Assembly (NCBI RefSeq): GCF_018310695.1
Contig: NZ_JAGXCY010000023.1
Span: 1-64,000 of the forward strand
Direction: 5' to 3'
DNA: 64,000 bases
From: Paenibacillus sp. Marseille-Q4541
Lineage (GTDB): Bacteria > Bacillota > Bacilli > Paenibacillales > Paenibacillaceae
Position 1 is the stretch's first letter, and the number at the start of each line of letters is the position of its first letter. The translations under genes and the position numbers were made by a program. Below the pieces are notes generated by a model. The model made no database searches. It was not told where the DNA came from and saw only the letters and a program-made list of their open reading frames with translations. This document shows positions 1 through 9,000 of this stretch, piece after piece.

Positions 1-213
1 AGTTTAAGTCAGAATTATTCTCAAAATTTAAGGCCTGATCTTCAAGATGGAGGTTATACGATAGGGAATAGTTTTGCAAAACTAATTCTTCCTGATGACA
101 GATGGACATTGGAGTTGTTTCACAATTATTTCAATGTTTCATTAATAATTACTTTTATCCTTACAATTTCTATCGTTGTTTGTTTACTATTCGAAAAGAA
201 ATTTAGACGGTGA
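1..213 (+). CDS. C-terminal end of a membrane protein (partial)
   Basis: An open frame enters from the left edge and ends at TGA 211-213, giving 70 residues. It carries one strongly hydrophobic segment (about residues 46-64) followed by a short basic tail ending EKKFRR, so the chain ends with a membrane helix and a probably cytoplasmic basic end. A T-tailed hairpin follows about 30 bases later. The N-terminus lies outside the window and I do not recognise the family, so no function is proposed. Confidence 0.6.
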   Translation, partial: SLSQNYSQNLRPDLQDGGYTIGNSFAKLILPDDRWTLELFHNYFNVSLIITFILTISIVVCLLFEKKFRR

Positions 214-240
214 ACTAACTAATCATCTATAGTTATTATC

Positions 241-278
241 GAAAAAGAATAGGTCTTTATGACTTATTCTTTTTCATA
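241..278 (+). terminator. Rho-independent terminator
   Basis: GAAAAAGAATA at 241 pairs with its complement ending TTCTTTTTC at 275. It closes the partial membrane-protein gene on its left. Confidence 0.6.
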
Positions 279-341
279 TTTCACAATATTTTCTAGAAAA
301 TGAGGGTGTATATAAAGAGGGTGTGAAATAATTAAAGAAGG

Positions 342-388
342 AAGCAGCAATCTAAGGAATTATTTTCACTTTAGCTGCTGCTTTTTTC
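342..388. terminator. Hairpin terminator, probably bidirectional
   Basis: AAGCAGCA pairs with TGCTGCTT about 26 bases on, followed by a T run on the plus strand. It may end transcription from either side. No intact gene abuts it; the nearest minus-strand object is the small ORF at 422-556. Confidence 0.45.
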
Positions 389-421
389 TATTTCAATGAC
401 TAGACTAAACTTAGGTATTGT

Positions 422-556
422 TTAAAGGACGAGGAAGTTAATAGTTACGAACTGGTCGTCGCCGCCATGTAACTTGTCGGACCAGAAGTTGTACCCGGAG
501 ATGGATTCGAGGTTGTAGAAGTTCTGGCTTTGAATCGGCATGTAACAACGATCCAT
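422..556 (-). CDS. Small ORF, 44 residues, unknown
   Basis: An ATG-to-TAA frame of 44 codons. The predicted peptide is rich in aromatic residues and includes NFYNLESISGYNFW and a GGDD motif. Third codon positions are unusually C-rich (TTC, TAC, AAC, ATC, CTC, GAC) compared with the AT-rich surroundings, which argues that it is or was coding. A second Met at codon 6 is an alternative start. No strong ribosome site precedes either. It is not recognised and could be an intact small protein or the tail of a lost gene. Confidence 0.35.
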   Translation of the reverse strand: MDRCYMPIQSQNFYNLESISGYNFWSDKLHGGDDQFVTINFLVL

Positions 557-639
557 AGCGGCTCAGAAAATACAGACGTATTTGAAATACAAACAACATA
601 GAAACTGTCGAAGTACACAAACATTTTTCTTTGCTAATT

Positions 640-819
640 TCACAGCTTTTTTTCTATCGGTACAATTTCTTGTTCCAGAGTCGAGGACTTGGTTTTATGC
701 AGCACATCGTAAGGTATTTCCCGCGCCGTGAGTTTGTCCGATCGGGCAAGGGCAACACCTTTACCTAAATCCCGAACCGGTAAGTCTGTACATAGTGCTT
801 TTACGTACGTCCTGCAATC
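640..819 (-). pseudogene. Remnant of a larger protein gene, 59 codons without start
   Basis: A stop-to-stop frame of 59 codons with clear protein character (for example DLPVRDLGKGVALARSDKL then TAREIPYDVLHK) but no in-frame ATG and no usable GTG or TTG near its beginning. The upstream stop lies at 820-822. It sits just downstream of the MATE gene on the same strand. The look is that of an internal or C-terminal piece of a lost gene; the parent family is not identified. Confidence 0.5.
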
Positions 820-837
820 TCACGTGTTATGTGTTTT

Positions 838-2211
838 CTACTGTACTAAATTATCCAACTCCGGCTGCAATTTGTTCCGCAGAACATACAACATCATGGC
901 TCCAACAAGGAACGCGACGGCATCCGCAATGACGAGCGACCAAACCACCCCGTGGAAGCCACTCATTCGATTGGCGATATAGAGCACAGGAATCAGCGTA
1001 ATTCCTTGTATTACTGACATAATAAATGCGGCGGTTCCTTGCGCTGTTGCTTGAAAAATCCCCATAAACAACGAAGTCATTCCTGTAATAAACAAGGATA
1101 AGAATGTCACATGTAGAATGTAGCTACCCATTTCAATTAATTGCGGGTCATTCGTAAATAAACCAATTAAGTTATCAGAAATAAGATAGACGATAACGCC
1201 GAATACGACTGCTAACGACACAATCACTTTGATCGTGAATCCAATGGTTTGCTTCATGCGTAATTTATTCGCTGTAAAAGAAAAGGCAATCAATGGCACG
1301 ACTCCCTCGCATAAACCCATCAGAATAAACTCAGGAAATTGTAATAAACGTGATGAAATTCCGTACCCCGCTACGGCCTGATCCCCATATTCGACAAGAA
1401 AATGGTTAAAGATGAGTGACATTGCACCCAAGAAGATACTCATAACAAAAACGGGAACTCCAATTTTGAATACATTGATCAGAATCTCCTTGGTTGCCTT
1501 GAACCATTTTAAAGAGATGGTTAAGAATTGACTTTTATATCCCATATGGAAGGCGTAGAATGCACTCGCAACCATATTAGAAATGACGGTAGCAGATGCA
1601 ACGCCGATCACGCCCCAATGGAAGACGAAGATGACTAGAGCATCGAGAATAATATTCACGACCACACTAAGAATCATTCCGATCATCGACGTGATTGCAG
1701 CCCCCTCTGAGCGCACGATATTTTCCAGTGTGAAGAATAATACGACGAATGGTGAACCTATAAGCATAATCGTGACATAGTCTTTCGTAAATCCGAAGGA
1801 GTCAGGTGTTGCCCCCAGGCCATGGACGATTGGATCGATCAACGGGAGACCAACGGCCATCACGATAAGACCGAGAATTAAACTGCAGTAAAAGGCGAAT
1901 GAAGACACATGCTTTATATCATCATATTTGTTCTCTCCTAGCAAACGAGAGATGAATGTACCGCTACCTATGCCAATTAAGTTGCCTAGCGCCATAATCA
2001 CCGCGAATAACGGCAAGGTTAGTGCGAGTGCGGTTAACATGGCAGTATTGCCCAGTGTACCAAGGAAATAGGCATTCAAGATGGAATAAATGACACTCAT
2101 TGACGTGCCTAGCATCATCGGTACAGCAAAGTGAGCTACGGCTTTTGCGACCGGTGCTTTTTCAAAATAATGGAGGTTTTCTGCATCCATGTGGGTCACT
2201 ACTTTCTTCAT
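838..2211 (-). CDS. MATE family multidrug efflux transporter
   Basis: 457 residues with about 12 hydrophobic segments in two homologous halves, as in MATE (NorM/MepA) antiporters that export cationic drugs or metabolites using Na+ or H+ gradients. The N-terminal region containing AVAHFAVPMMLGTSMSVIYS and the following NAYFLG fits helix 1 of the family, and the length is typical. It is divergent from the TetR gene, and three palindromic operators lie between them, so repression by that TetR is the natural inference. The start at 2211 has no strong ribosome site; a Met at codon 8 is an alternative. The substrate cannot be told from sequence. Confidence 0.9.
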   Translation of the reverse strand: MKKVVTHMDAENLHYFEKAPVAKAVAHFAVPMMLGTSMSVIYSILNAYFLGTLGNTAMLTALALTLPLFAVIMALGNLIGIGSGTFISRLLGENKYDDIKHVSSFAFYCSLILGLIVMAVGLPLIDPIVHGLGATPDSFGFTKDYVTIMLIGSPFVVLFFTLENIVRSEGAAITSMIGMILSVVVNIILDALVIFVFHWGVIGVASATVISNMVASAFYAFHMGYKSQFLTISLKWFKATKEILINVFKIGVPVFVMSIFLGAMSLIFNHFLVEYGDQAVAGYGISSRLLQFPEFILMGLCEGVVPLIAFSFTANKLRMKQTIGFTIKVIVSLAVVFGVIVYLISDNLIGLFTNDPQLIEMGSYILHVTFLSLFITGMTSLFMGIFQATAQGTAAFIMSVIQGITLIPVLYIANRMSGFHGVVWSLVIADAVAFLVGAMMLYVLRNKLQPELDNLVQ

Positions 2212-2228
2212 TTATTTAGGTTTTCAAA

Positions 2229-2382
2229 TTACCTATTGATACCGGCTATCCAGACGTACAGCTCATGATCGTCCAGCTCCCGGATAATGGTGAGTAGAAA
2301 TCACCGTCTTATCCAACTTCGAAAAGATCATGCTGATCTTGAGGGCGATACGACCAAAATCTTGGTGGGTTCCTCTTGATAA
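2229..2382 (-). pseudogene. Frameshifted gene remnant upstream of the MATE gene
   Basis: Two overlapping minus-strand frames look coding but neither is complete. One (2263-2382) reads HQDFGRIALKISMIFSKLDK and runs out of frame. The other (2229-2300) reads FLLTIIRELDDHELYVW, then IAGINR and a TAA stop. Together they look like the C-terminus of one gene broken by a frameshift, ending 18 bases before the MATE start codon. The parent family is not recognised. The same stretch also serves as the 5' leader of the MATE transcript. Confidence 0.45.
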
Positions 2383-2400
2383 TCACTCCCTTATTATCAT

Positions 2401-2482
2401 CTAACAGTGTTAGGTTGTACCTTACAGTGTTAGATGATATCATGAACCTATGAACCTGTAAAGCATAAACTTACACTGTTAG
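2401..2482. promoter_or_regulatory. Three palindromic operators for the TetR repressor
   Basis: Three 13-base near-identical palindromes: CTAACAGTGTTAG (2401-2413), CTTACAGTGTTAG (2421-2433) and CTTACACTGTTAG (2470-2482). The first two centres are 20 bases apart, two helical turns, and are themselves embedded in a longer inverted repeat (ATCATCTAACA ... TGTTAGATGAT). The third lies just before the TetR start. The placement between divergent efflux and regulator genes fits autoregulated repression of both. Confidence 0.7.
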
Positions 2483-2500
2483 ATAAAAGGATGGATACCG

Positions 2501-3181
2501 ATGAAAAAACAGCAACCTCAGATATCGGAGGATAAGATTTTGGAAGCCTCGTGGGAGCTTCTTGGAGAGGAGGGTATCGAGAAATTCAGCATGAGACGAT
2601 TGGCCGACCGGCTGGGGATTCAGGCTCCCTCACTCTACTGGTACTTTAAGAGCAAGCAGAATCTCTATCAGCGTCTGGCCAACCAGGTATCGAAAGTGAT
2701 TCTGGAGGAGTTCCACTCCGAGGGGGACTGGAAGGAGCAGCTAACGGGGCTTGCGATAACAGTACGGAGTGTGCTCAGCCGGTATCCCTGTTCCACGCAG
2801 CTCATGATGATGACGCTGCCTCACGAACCGGACATCATCCGGTTCACCAACCGTATGCTGCTCTGCGTGGAATCGACGCCACTGGAGCAAGAGCAGAAAA
2901 TGCAAGTGGTCACTACGCTTGTGAACTATGTCTTCTACTTCGTCCTAGATGATTATCAGCATGAACGCAATGTCTCCGCTGTCCTTAAGGAACAGGAAGA
3001 ACTTCCAGGTGAGGAGATGATTCGCCTTCTGGACTCCATGAGCGAGACGGAAGCGGGATTGTTCCGGAGGATGTTCACGAACGGGCTGTTCGAGCTGATG
3101 GGGACCGACAGAGCGTTTGAGTTCGGATTGAAGCTGATTTTGCTCGGGATTGAGCAGGTGATCAAGGAACAGGAGAAGTAG
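2501..3181 (+). CDS. TetR family transcriptional repressor
   Basis: 226 residues. The N-terminal helix-turn-helix is typical of the family (about residues 10-56, with FSMRRLADRLGIQAPSLYWYF in the recognition region), followed by an all-helical ligand-binding domain resembling the TetR_C class in length and pattern. It is divergent from the MATE exporter, so it probably senses a drug-like ligand and releases the exporter promoter. The last of the three palindromes ends 18 bases before its start codon, consistent with autoregulation. The ribosome site AAAGGATGG precedes ATG 2501. Confidence 0.88.
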   Translation: MKKQQPQISEDKILEASWELLGEEGIEKFSMRRLADRLGIQAPSLYWYFKSKQNLYQRLANQVSKVILEEFHSEGDWKEQLTGLAITVRSVLSRYPCSTQLMMMTLPHEPDIIRFTNRMLLCVESTPLEQEQKMQVVTTLVNYVFYFVLDDYQHERNVSAVLKEQEELPGEEMIRLLDSMSETEAGLFRRMFTNGLFELMGTDRAFEFGLKLILLGIEQVIKEQEK

Positions 3182-3186
3182 AATAT

Positions 3187-3224
3187 AAAAAACGGCTCAT
3201 CTGGTTATCGGATGGGCCGTTTTG
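3187..3224 (+). terminator. Rho-independent terminator of tetR
   Basis: AAAACGGCTCATC pairs with GATGGGCCGTTTT around a 9-base loop, right after the TetR stop codon. Confidence 0.75.
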
Positions 3225-3439
3225 ATAGGGTTTACCGTTTAGCCTATATCGAGCTATAACCGTCACATCGAAAAGTGTTTGCCTGCATCTAATGCAATCC
3301 GGGGAGGTATACGCTTGATTTATAGCGGATCGTTAAAAAACTTCTATAGGTTCGGTATAGGAATAAAGTTCTTGTTCTTTAAGCAGGAAAGGTTCCGAAA
3401 AAAGCTCGTCCGAGAGCATGTGTGGTAGAATGGAAAATA

Positions 3440-3603
3440 AACCCACATCTTGTGCGATAAGACGTCCTTAAGATGTGATGAGATCTAGGTTAGAAGTATG
3501 ATCAAGAACCTAAATCACTAATAACAGTGGTACTTCGTCAGATCAAGCCTTTCGCCTCTCTTTGAGGCGGCGGTTCTTATATTCTACAAGGAGGGATTTG
3601 CTT
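3440..3603 (+). promoter_or_regulatory. Structured 5' leader of the methyltransferase gene
   Basis: Several hairpins lie between a possible promoter (TAGAAT near 3424) and the ribosome site: CACATCTT/AAGATGTG, TAGGTT/AACCTA, CACT/AGTG, then CGCCTC/GAGGCG at 3553-3569 just before AAGGAGG. The segment AGTGGTAC near 3530 resembles the core of a T-box sequence, but no convincing specifier stem is visible. It could act as an attenuator. The bases 3225-3440 hold nothing else I can name. Confidence 0.35.
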
Positions 3604-4425
3604 ATGGAAAAGATTATTGAGTATTATTCTGCGTTTGATGAATGGGGCAGACTCGACCGGGAACCACTGGAATTTATCGTGAACATGCATTATATAAACA
3701 AGTATTTACCGGAAAAAGGACATCTTTTAGATAACGGAGCTGGCCCGGGTAAATATGCAATGAAACTTGCTCAGGCAGGTTATCAAGTAAGTGTATCGGA
3801 TTTAACTCCTACGCTTGTGGAGAAAGCAAAGGAATATGCGAAAAAGCTGGAATTGGAATCCTCATTTCCTGGTTTCTATGTCCAAAATGCGACTCGATTG
3901 AGTCATTTGGCAGACGATACATTTGATGCTAGCTTGATGCTCGGGCCAATGTATCATCTTCAAGAGGAAGAAGAAAGAAATGCAGCTGTGAAGGAATTGC
4001 ACAGAGTGACAAAGTCAGAGGGAATCGTATTCGTCGCTTTCCAGTCTCGTACTAGAATGTTACTCAATTCACTTCAGAATCCGCTGCATTGGAAGCCAAA
4101 TCATACGATAGCTGGAGTTGAAGATTTCTTATCAACGAGTTGCTTTACTCATGACGATCCGGGTCGTTTTACCGGTGCTTACTATTTTGGGGTTGAAGAA
4201 ATTCGGCCATTCATGGAGCATAACGGATTTACAACAATTGAACTCATCGGTTCAACCAGTGTGGGAGGTCTGCTTGATCCAAAAGCAAGGGAATATTGGG
4301 AACAACAAGGAGAGGCAGCGTACGAACAATTTCTAAAAATTATGATCCAAACTGCAACAGATCCTTCTATTCTTGGAGTGTCTTCACATCTTCTGTATAT
4401 AGGTCGTAAAAATAAAGTTTGGTGA
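3604..4425 (+). CDS. Class I SAM-dependent methyltransferase
   Basis: 273 residues. Motif I is LLDNGAGPGKYAMKLAQAG (about residues 39-57), the SAM-binding glycine loop. The acidic motif II region has SVSDLTP, and the DASLMLGPMYHL segment corresponds to motif IV. This is the Rossmann-fold methyltransferase of the UbiE-like type; the substrate is unknown. I placed the start at ATG 3604, which has an excellent AAGGAGG nine bases upstream; a longer frame from TTG 3562 would begin inside the leader hairpin. It is followed by a shared terminator and a convergent gene. The unusual structured leader suggests inducible expression. Confidence 0.85.
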   Translation: MEKIIEYYSAFDEWGRLDREPLEFIVNMHYINKYLPEKGHLLDNGAGPGKYAMKLAQAGYQVSVSDLTPTLVEKAKEYAKKLELESSFPGFYVQNATRLSHLADDTFDASLMLGPMYHLQEEEERNAAVKELHRVTKSEGIVFVAFQSRTRMLLNSLQNPLHWKPNHTIAGVEDFLSTSCFTHDDPGRFTGAYYFGVEEIRPFMEHNGFTTIELIGSTSVGGLLDPKAREYWEQQGEAAYEQFLKIMIQTATDPSILGVSSHLLYIGRKNKVW

Positions 4426-4445
4426 TTGCTGTGCATGATACATAC

Positions 4446-4496
4446 TTAAAAAGGCTTCCTCAGTGGATTTAATACCAAAACGGAGGGAGCCTTTAT
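4446..4496. terminator. Bidirectional terminator between convergent genes
   Basis: AAAGGCTTCCTC pairs with GGAGGGAGCCTTT across a 20-base loop. It lies between the methyltransferase and the DUF1275 gene and touches the stop codon of the latter. Confidence 0.65.
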
Positions 4497-5206
4497 CGTG
4501 TATCGCGTTTTATTATTTCAGATGAAATCCCTTTTGCTGGTGATACCAGCATGATGAAGAATACAACAATGAGTATGATGCTCGCAATCCAAACTGCTTT
4601 ATCTTCCATCCGGTATGTCGCGAATGTACCGATGAAGGCGCCGAACAGAAAAGAACTAATAACGGTAGCAAACTTTTTGAATTGTAATGAAGCAGATAAC
4701 TCCTTTTGAAACAGAGAGATGTAGAGTGCTCTTGCTGCTGTAAACAAATTACCGGTAGTAACCGTCGTATTATAGGTCCATCCTTCCAAGGATCGGAAAG
4801 TTGAAATTTGCAGCGAGCCTACAAAAACAATCATCATGGTTACGACCATATTCGGAACGGAGGATGGAAGGAAACCAACACCGAAGAGGACGATGATTTC
4901 TAGCAAAAGTACGGCTCTTGAAGGTTCCACTAACATTCGTACGATCCAGGGATGCTTTAGCATTTCAGCCACAAATACTCCTGTCACAAATGCAACAATC
5001 GGCGGAATATGTACTAATGCTTGTGCAAAATCCCCTCTAGCGGCCTCTACACCAAGAAGAACCATATTACCTGTCTGTGCTGTTGAAAAAACACCGTCTC
5101 TTCCAATGTATGTATAAGCATCTAGATATCCAGCAACGAGTGACAATAATGCACCGATATAAACCGATTCTGGAGACAATTTAAGAGTTAGTCGTTTACG
5201 GGACAT
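4493..5206 (-). CDS. DUF1275 (YoaK-like) membrane protein
   Basis: 237 residues with about six hydrophobic segments. Family hallmarks are the N-terminal GALLSLVAGYLDAYTYI followed by FSTAQTGNMVLLG, and the later TTVTTGNLFTAA, all typical of DUF1275/YoaK proteins. These are inner-membrane proteins with no settled function. The ribosome site AAGGAAG lies upstream of ATG 5206. The gene is convergent with the methyltransferase, and no partner gene hints at a role. Confidence 0.85.
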   Translation of the reverse strand: MSRKRLTLKLSPESVYIGALLSLVAGYLDAYTYIGRDGVFSTAQTGNMVLLGVEAARGDFAQALVHIPPIVAFVTGVFVAEMLKHPWIVRMLVEPSRAVLLLEIIVLFGVGFLPSSVPNMVVTMMIVFVGSLQISTFRSLEGWTYNTTVTTGNLFTAARALYISLFQKELSASLQFKKFATVISSFLFGAFIGTFATYRMEDKAVWIASIILIVVFFIMLVSPAKGISSEIIKRDTR

Positions 5207-5411
5207 CTTTGACTTCCTTTTCCATTTTTCATTTATTCAAGATGCGTAGTAACCTCGTTTTTTATACACGTTTTTCTGTTTCGTCACGATCCTGATCCTG
5301 TTATGTAAATCTATTCATTCTTCAAACTTTGATATCAAGGTCTTTATTCCCAAACTTTGACGACAGATTTCTATTACGATGATCTGATACTTAGAAAGGA
5401 GTTAAAAAGGC

Positions 5412-5558
5412 TTGCCAACTCAGGTGAAATTTCATTATAAAAAAATTGACTATAGGGAAATTAACCTATTTTTCACTCTATTCATATCATTTGATGTAAG
5501 AGATATTCTGCGAATTCTCAATAAATCCTTACTAGGTTCCGAAAACGAACTCGAATAA
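5412..5558 (+). CDS. Possible small ORF, 48 residues
   Basis: TTG start with AAAGGAG ten bases upstream and an in-frame stop immediately before it. The 48-codon frame ends in TAA at 5556-5558. The peptide has protein-like composition (VKFHYKKIDYREINLFF, then FDVRDILRIL) but matches nothing I know. AT-rich sequence makes a chance ORF of this length possible. Confidence 0.3.
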   Translation: MPTQVKFHYKKIDYREINLFFTLFISFDVRDILRILNKSLLGSENELE

Positions 5559-5885
5559 TATAGGCTTATTGTACTTCTGATATCAGACCATCATCTTATT
5601 CTAAAAATCCAATATAAGTAGGAAGAACTAATTGTAAAATATTAGAAAAAAACACTTGTTTTCATCGTTTTTTATCCTATATACTCTTCGTGCATCCAAT
5701 ACACATTTATAATACCTCGAATAGCTATTACATCCCCTGGCTACATCCTACATGTTTTTAATGAAAAACATCCACTCATCTAAGATGATGTCCGTTTATC
5801 TCCTAGGTTTATATATAGATCACATTTCTGTATCTCATTTCTCAATCCACTAATACTGTCAAGTTCAATCGATTATTTTGCATCG

Positions 5886-5891
5886 TATAAT
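5886..5891 (+). promoter_or_regulatory. Candidate -10 box for the S8 protease
   Basis: A perfect TATAAT about 115 bases upstream of the TTG start. No good -35 lies 17 bases upstream, so activation by a regulator is possible. Confidence 0.35.
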
Positions 5892-6003
5892 CTATCGAAA
5901 AGGGGGTGGTTATTAAAGTAAATTGACCGGCGTTCGATTTATTTGTCGTCCCTATGTTCTTTATTTGTTCTTTTCAATTGAAAACTAAAGGAGTGTAGTA
6001 GAT

Positions 6004-9000
6004 TTGGTCATTGAGAAAAAAATGAAAAAATCATTTTCTTTAGGGATGGCATTTTTCCTTGCGCTGTCTATCGTTAGCCCAGTAGGCGCTGCACCCACGA
6101 TAGGATCTACCTCAGGAAAAATGGATCTGCGTTCGACCTCACCTGAGCTCATAACAGCCAAAGTGGATACGAAATTGAACAAACTTTTTCAAGACGATGA
6201 ATATGTCACTTATCTAGTAAAGCTGTCAGAACAGGTAGATACAACAGTGGCAGCACAAAAAGCAATGAAGCTTGCAACGATGCAAAAGGCGACACCTGCT
6301 GCAGCGAAGTTATCCGTTCGAACCTCTGTAGTGAATTCACTTCGTGAAACGGCTTCCCGAACTCAAATTCCAATTCAAAAGTATTTGGATGATCAAAAAA
6401 AATCCGGCCAGGTCAAAGATTATAAGAGCTTTTTTATTGTTAACTCATTGGCAGTAACGAGTACGAAGGAGGTAATGGAAGGACTGGCGCTTCAGCCAGG
6501 TATTGAAAAAATATTACCCAATGAAGAACGATTTCTTCAAGATGTAACGGTAGATGAAACGGCTACCTCACCAAAAGAAAGCACCAAAGCATTAGATAAT
6601 CCTGCTGCAACTAAAGAGAGTACAACATCAGATGTAGATCCTGAAAGCATTGAATGGAATATCGAACAAGTGAACGCTCCTGAAGTATGGGAACAAGGAA
6701 TCGATGGTACGGGGATCGTGGTCGCGAACCTTGATACGGGCGTAGAATATACCCACCCTGCTTTAGCAAGTAAATGGCGAGGACTTGACGCAAGTGGGAA
6801 CATCGTTGATCCTGAACTCAGTTGGTATGACCCCCATAGCGGATCTTCTCTTCCTGCAGATACAGATGGTCACGGTACACATACGATGGGAACCATGGTT
6901 GGTGCTGAAGAAGACGGAACGAACCATATCGGTGTTGCGCCTGGCGCGAAATGGATTGCAGTTCGAATCTTTAATCCATCAACAACCGATGCCATTATTC
7001 TCGATGCCGGTCAATGGTTGCTTGCACCCGTCGACGAAGATGGAAATCTACACCCTGAGCTTGCCCCGGATGTCGTGAACAATTCTTGGGGTGGCGGAGC
7101 AGGTATTGATGAATGGTTCAGACCTATTGTTCAGGCGTGGAGAGACGCGCAAATTTTTCCCGAGTTTTCCGCTGGTAATACAACCTTAACGAATCCAGGT
7201 GGACCAGGTTCTGTAGCCAATCCAGCAAATTATCCAGAGTCATTCGCTACGGGAGCAACAGATATCAACGGTAACTTGGCTTCTTTCTCCTTGCTTGGAC
7301 CATCTCCTTATGGTGAGATTAAACCAGAAGTATCGGCACCAGGCGTAAACATACGTTCTTCCGTGCCGGGGGGACAATATGAAGGTGGTTGGAATGGGAC
7401 CTCAATGGCTGGTCCTCATACCACTGCAATCGCAGCTTTATTATTACAGGCAAATAGCTCTTTAACCGTCGATGATCTAGAAGACATTCTAACCGATACG
7501 GCGACGGAAAGAACAGATAGTCAATATCCAACTTCACCTAACAATGGTTATGGTCATGGTATTGTCAATGCACTTGATGCTGTAGGTTCGGTTCTTCAAG
7601 GTGTTGGTACGGTGGCAGGTCGTGTTACGACAGGTGGAGATGACCTCATTGATCCTGTACTCGAACATACACCAATTACCTCACTGTACAGTGGACTTGA
7701 TTCAGCGATTACGATGAATGTTAGTGATAACGTATCTGTGACCGCTGTTGAAGTTTTTGCTAGAATCAAAGGATCGAGCCGCTATGTTTACATACCAGCG
7801 GACCGAATTACTGGTGATGCTAAAGAAGGGACGTATCAAGCTATTATTCCAGCTTCGCTAATTGAACACCCGGGTCTAGAATATTACATTCGCGTGAATG
7901 ATTATGGCAACAATGGGTTTGACACGCCTGTATACGCTGTCGCTGTATCGGAAGGAATTGAGCCTGGTTATAGTCAGGATTTCGAAACGGACTCCAATGG
8001 TTTCCTTCCAGACGGCGAGAATCCATGGGTATGGGGAGCACCGGTAAGTGGTCCAGGGAGTGCTTTTTCAGGAGAAAAAGTAATAGCCACCAATCTGACA
8101 GGTACTTATGCAGCGAATGCGAGTACTGCTTTAATTGCACCTCCTATCAATTTACAAAATAGTCCAGAAGGTGCCTTACTCTCTTTCAAACAGTGGTATG
8201 ATCTTGAGTCAACGCGTGATATCGGTAGTTTGTATATTGCTACTGAAGAGAGTGACTATGAATTTGAACCGCTGACCAGCTTCACTGGCAGCAGTGACGG
8301 ATGGAAAACACAATATGTGGATCTGACAGCATATGCTGGTCAAAAAGTATACTTGGCCTTCTTGTTGACATCAGACGGTTCGGTTCAGAAGCAAGGATGG
8401 TATCTGGATGATTTCTCATTACAGCTTCCTGATGAAGAGGCGCCTTCAGCTCCAACAGCGGTGACTGCTGATGTTTCCATACTCGGTGATGTTACGCTAA
8501 ACTGGACGGCTCCTGAAGATGAGGATCTCAAAGAATATCAGATTTATCGCTCCGAAACAGCGGGGGCTGGCTACGAAGCAATAGGTACAACAACGCGAAC
8601 AACGTACGTAGACAATACGACAGAAGGAAACACAACTTATTATTATGTAGTAAAGGCAAAAGACTATAGTGGTAATGAAAGCGAAGCATCCGAAGAAGTT
8701 TCCGTGGAGGTTCAAGTTCCTGAATCAATCTATAGTGATTCATTCGACGGAACAACGGACAATGGTTGGACTCACTCCGGTACAGGAGACGAATGGGAAC
8801 GTGGCGTTTCTGTTTCACCTGGTCCTACTGTTCCGGTCACAGAACCAAATGTATGGGGAACAGACCTTGATTCCACATACGAAAACAGTGCAAATTTCTC
8901 TCTCGTATCTCCGGTCATTGACCTAACGAATGCAGAAAATGCAGCGCTCACGTTTAATCAGTGGTATGAAATTGAAACAAACTATGATGTGGGTTATGTA

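Larger units (their letters stand above)
5207..6003. other. 797-base AT-rich gap before the protease gene
   Basis: Mostly non-coding. It contains the small ORF at 5412-5558, a short T-tailed hairpin near 5451-5476 inside that ORF, a perfect hairpin ATGTTTT/AAAACAT near 5752-5771, and a TATAAT box at 5886-5891 that may serve the protease. The nonamer AAACTTTGA occurs twice about 25 bases apart near 5330-5360. Confidence 0.5.

Noticed and set aside
438-620. 60-residue minus-strand ORF
   Set aside because: Another minus-strand frame over the same bases (422-556) has better protein character and a stop-defined end; this one is Arg/Leu-rich as expected for an out-of-frame reading.
3440-3603. A confident T-box riboswitch call
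   Set aside because: Only a short AGTGGTAC core and a terminator-like stem are seen; the specifier stem and full 14-base T-box are absent.
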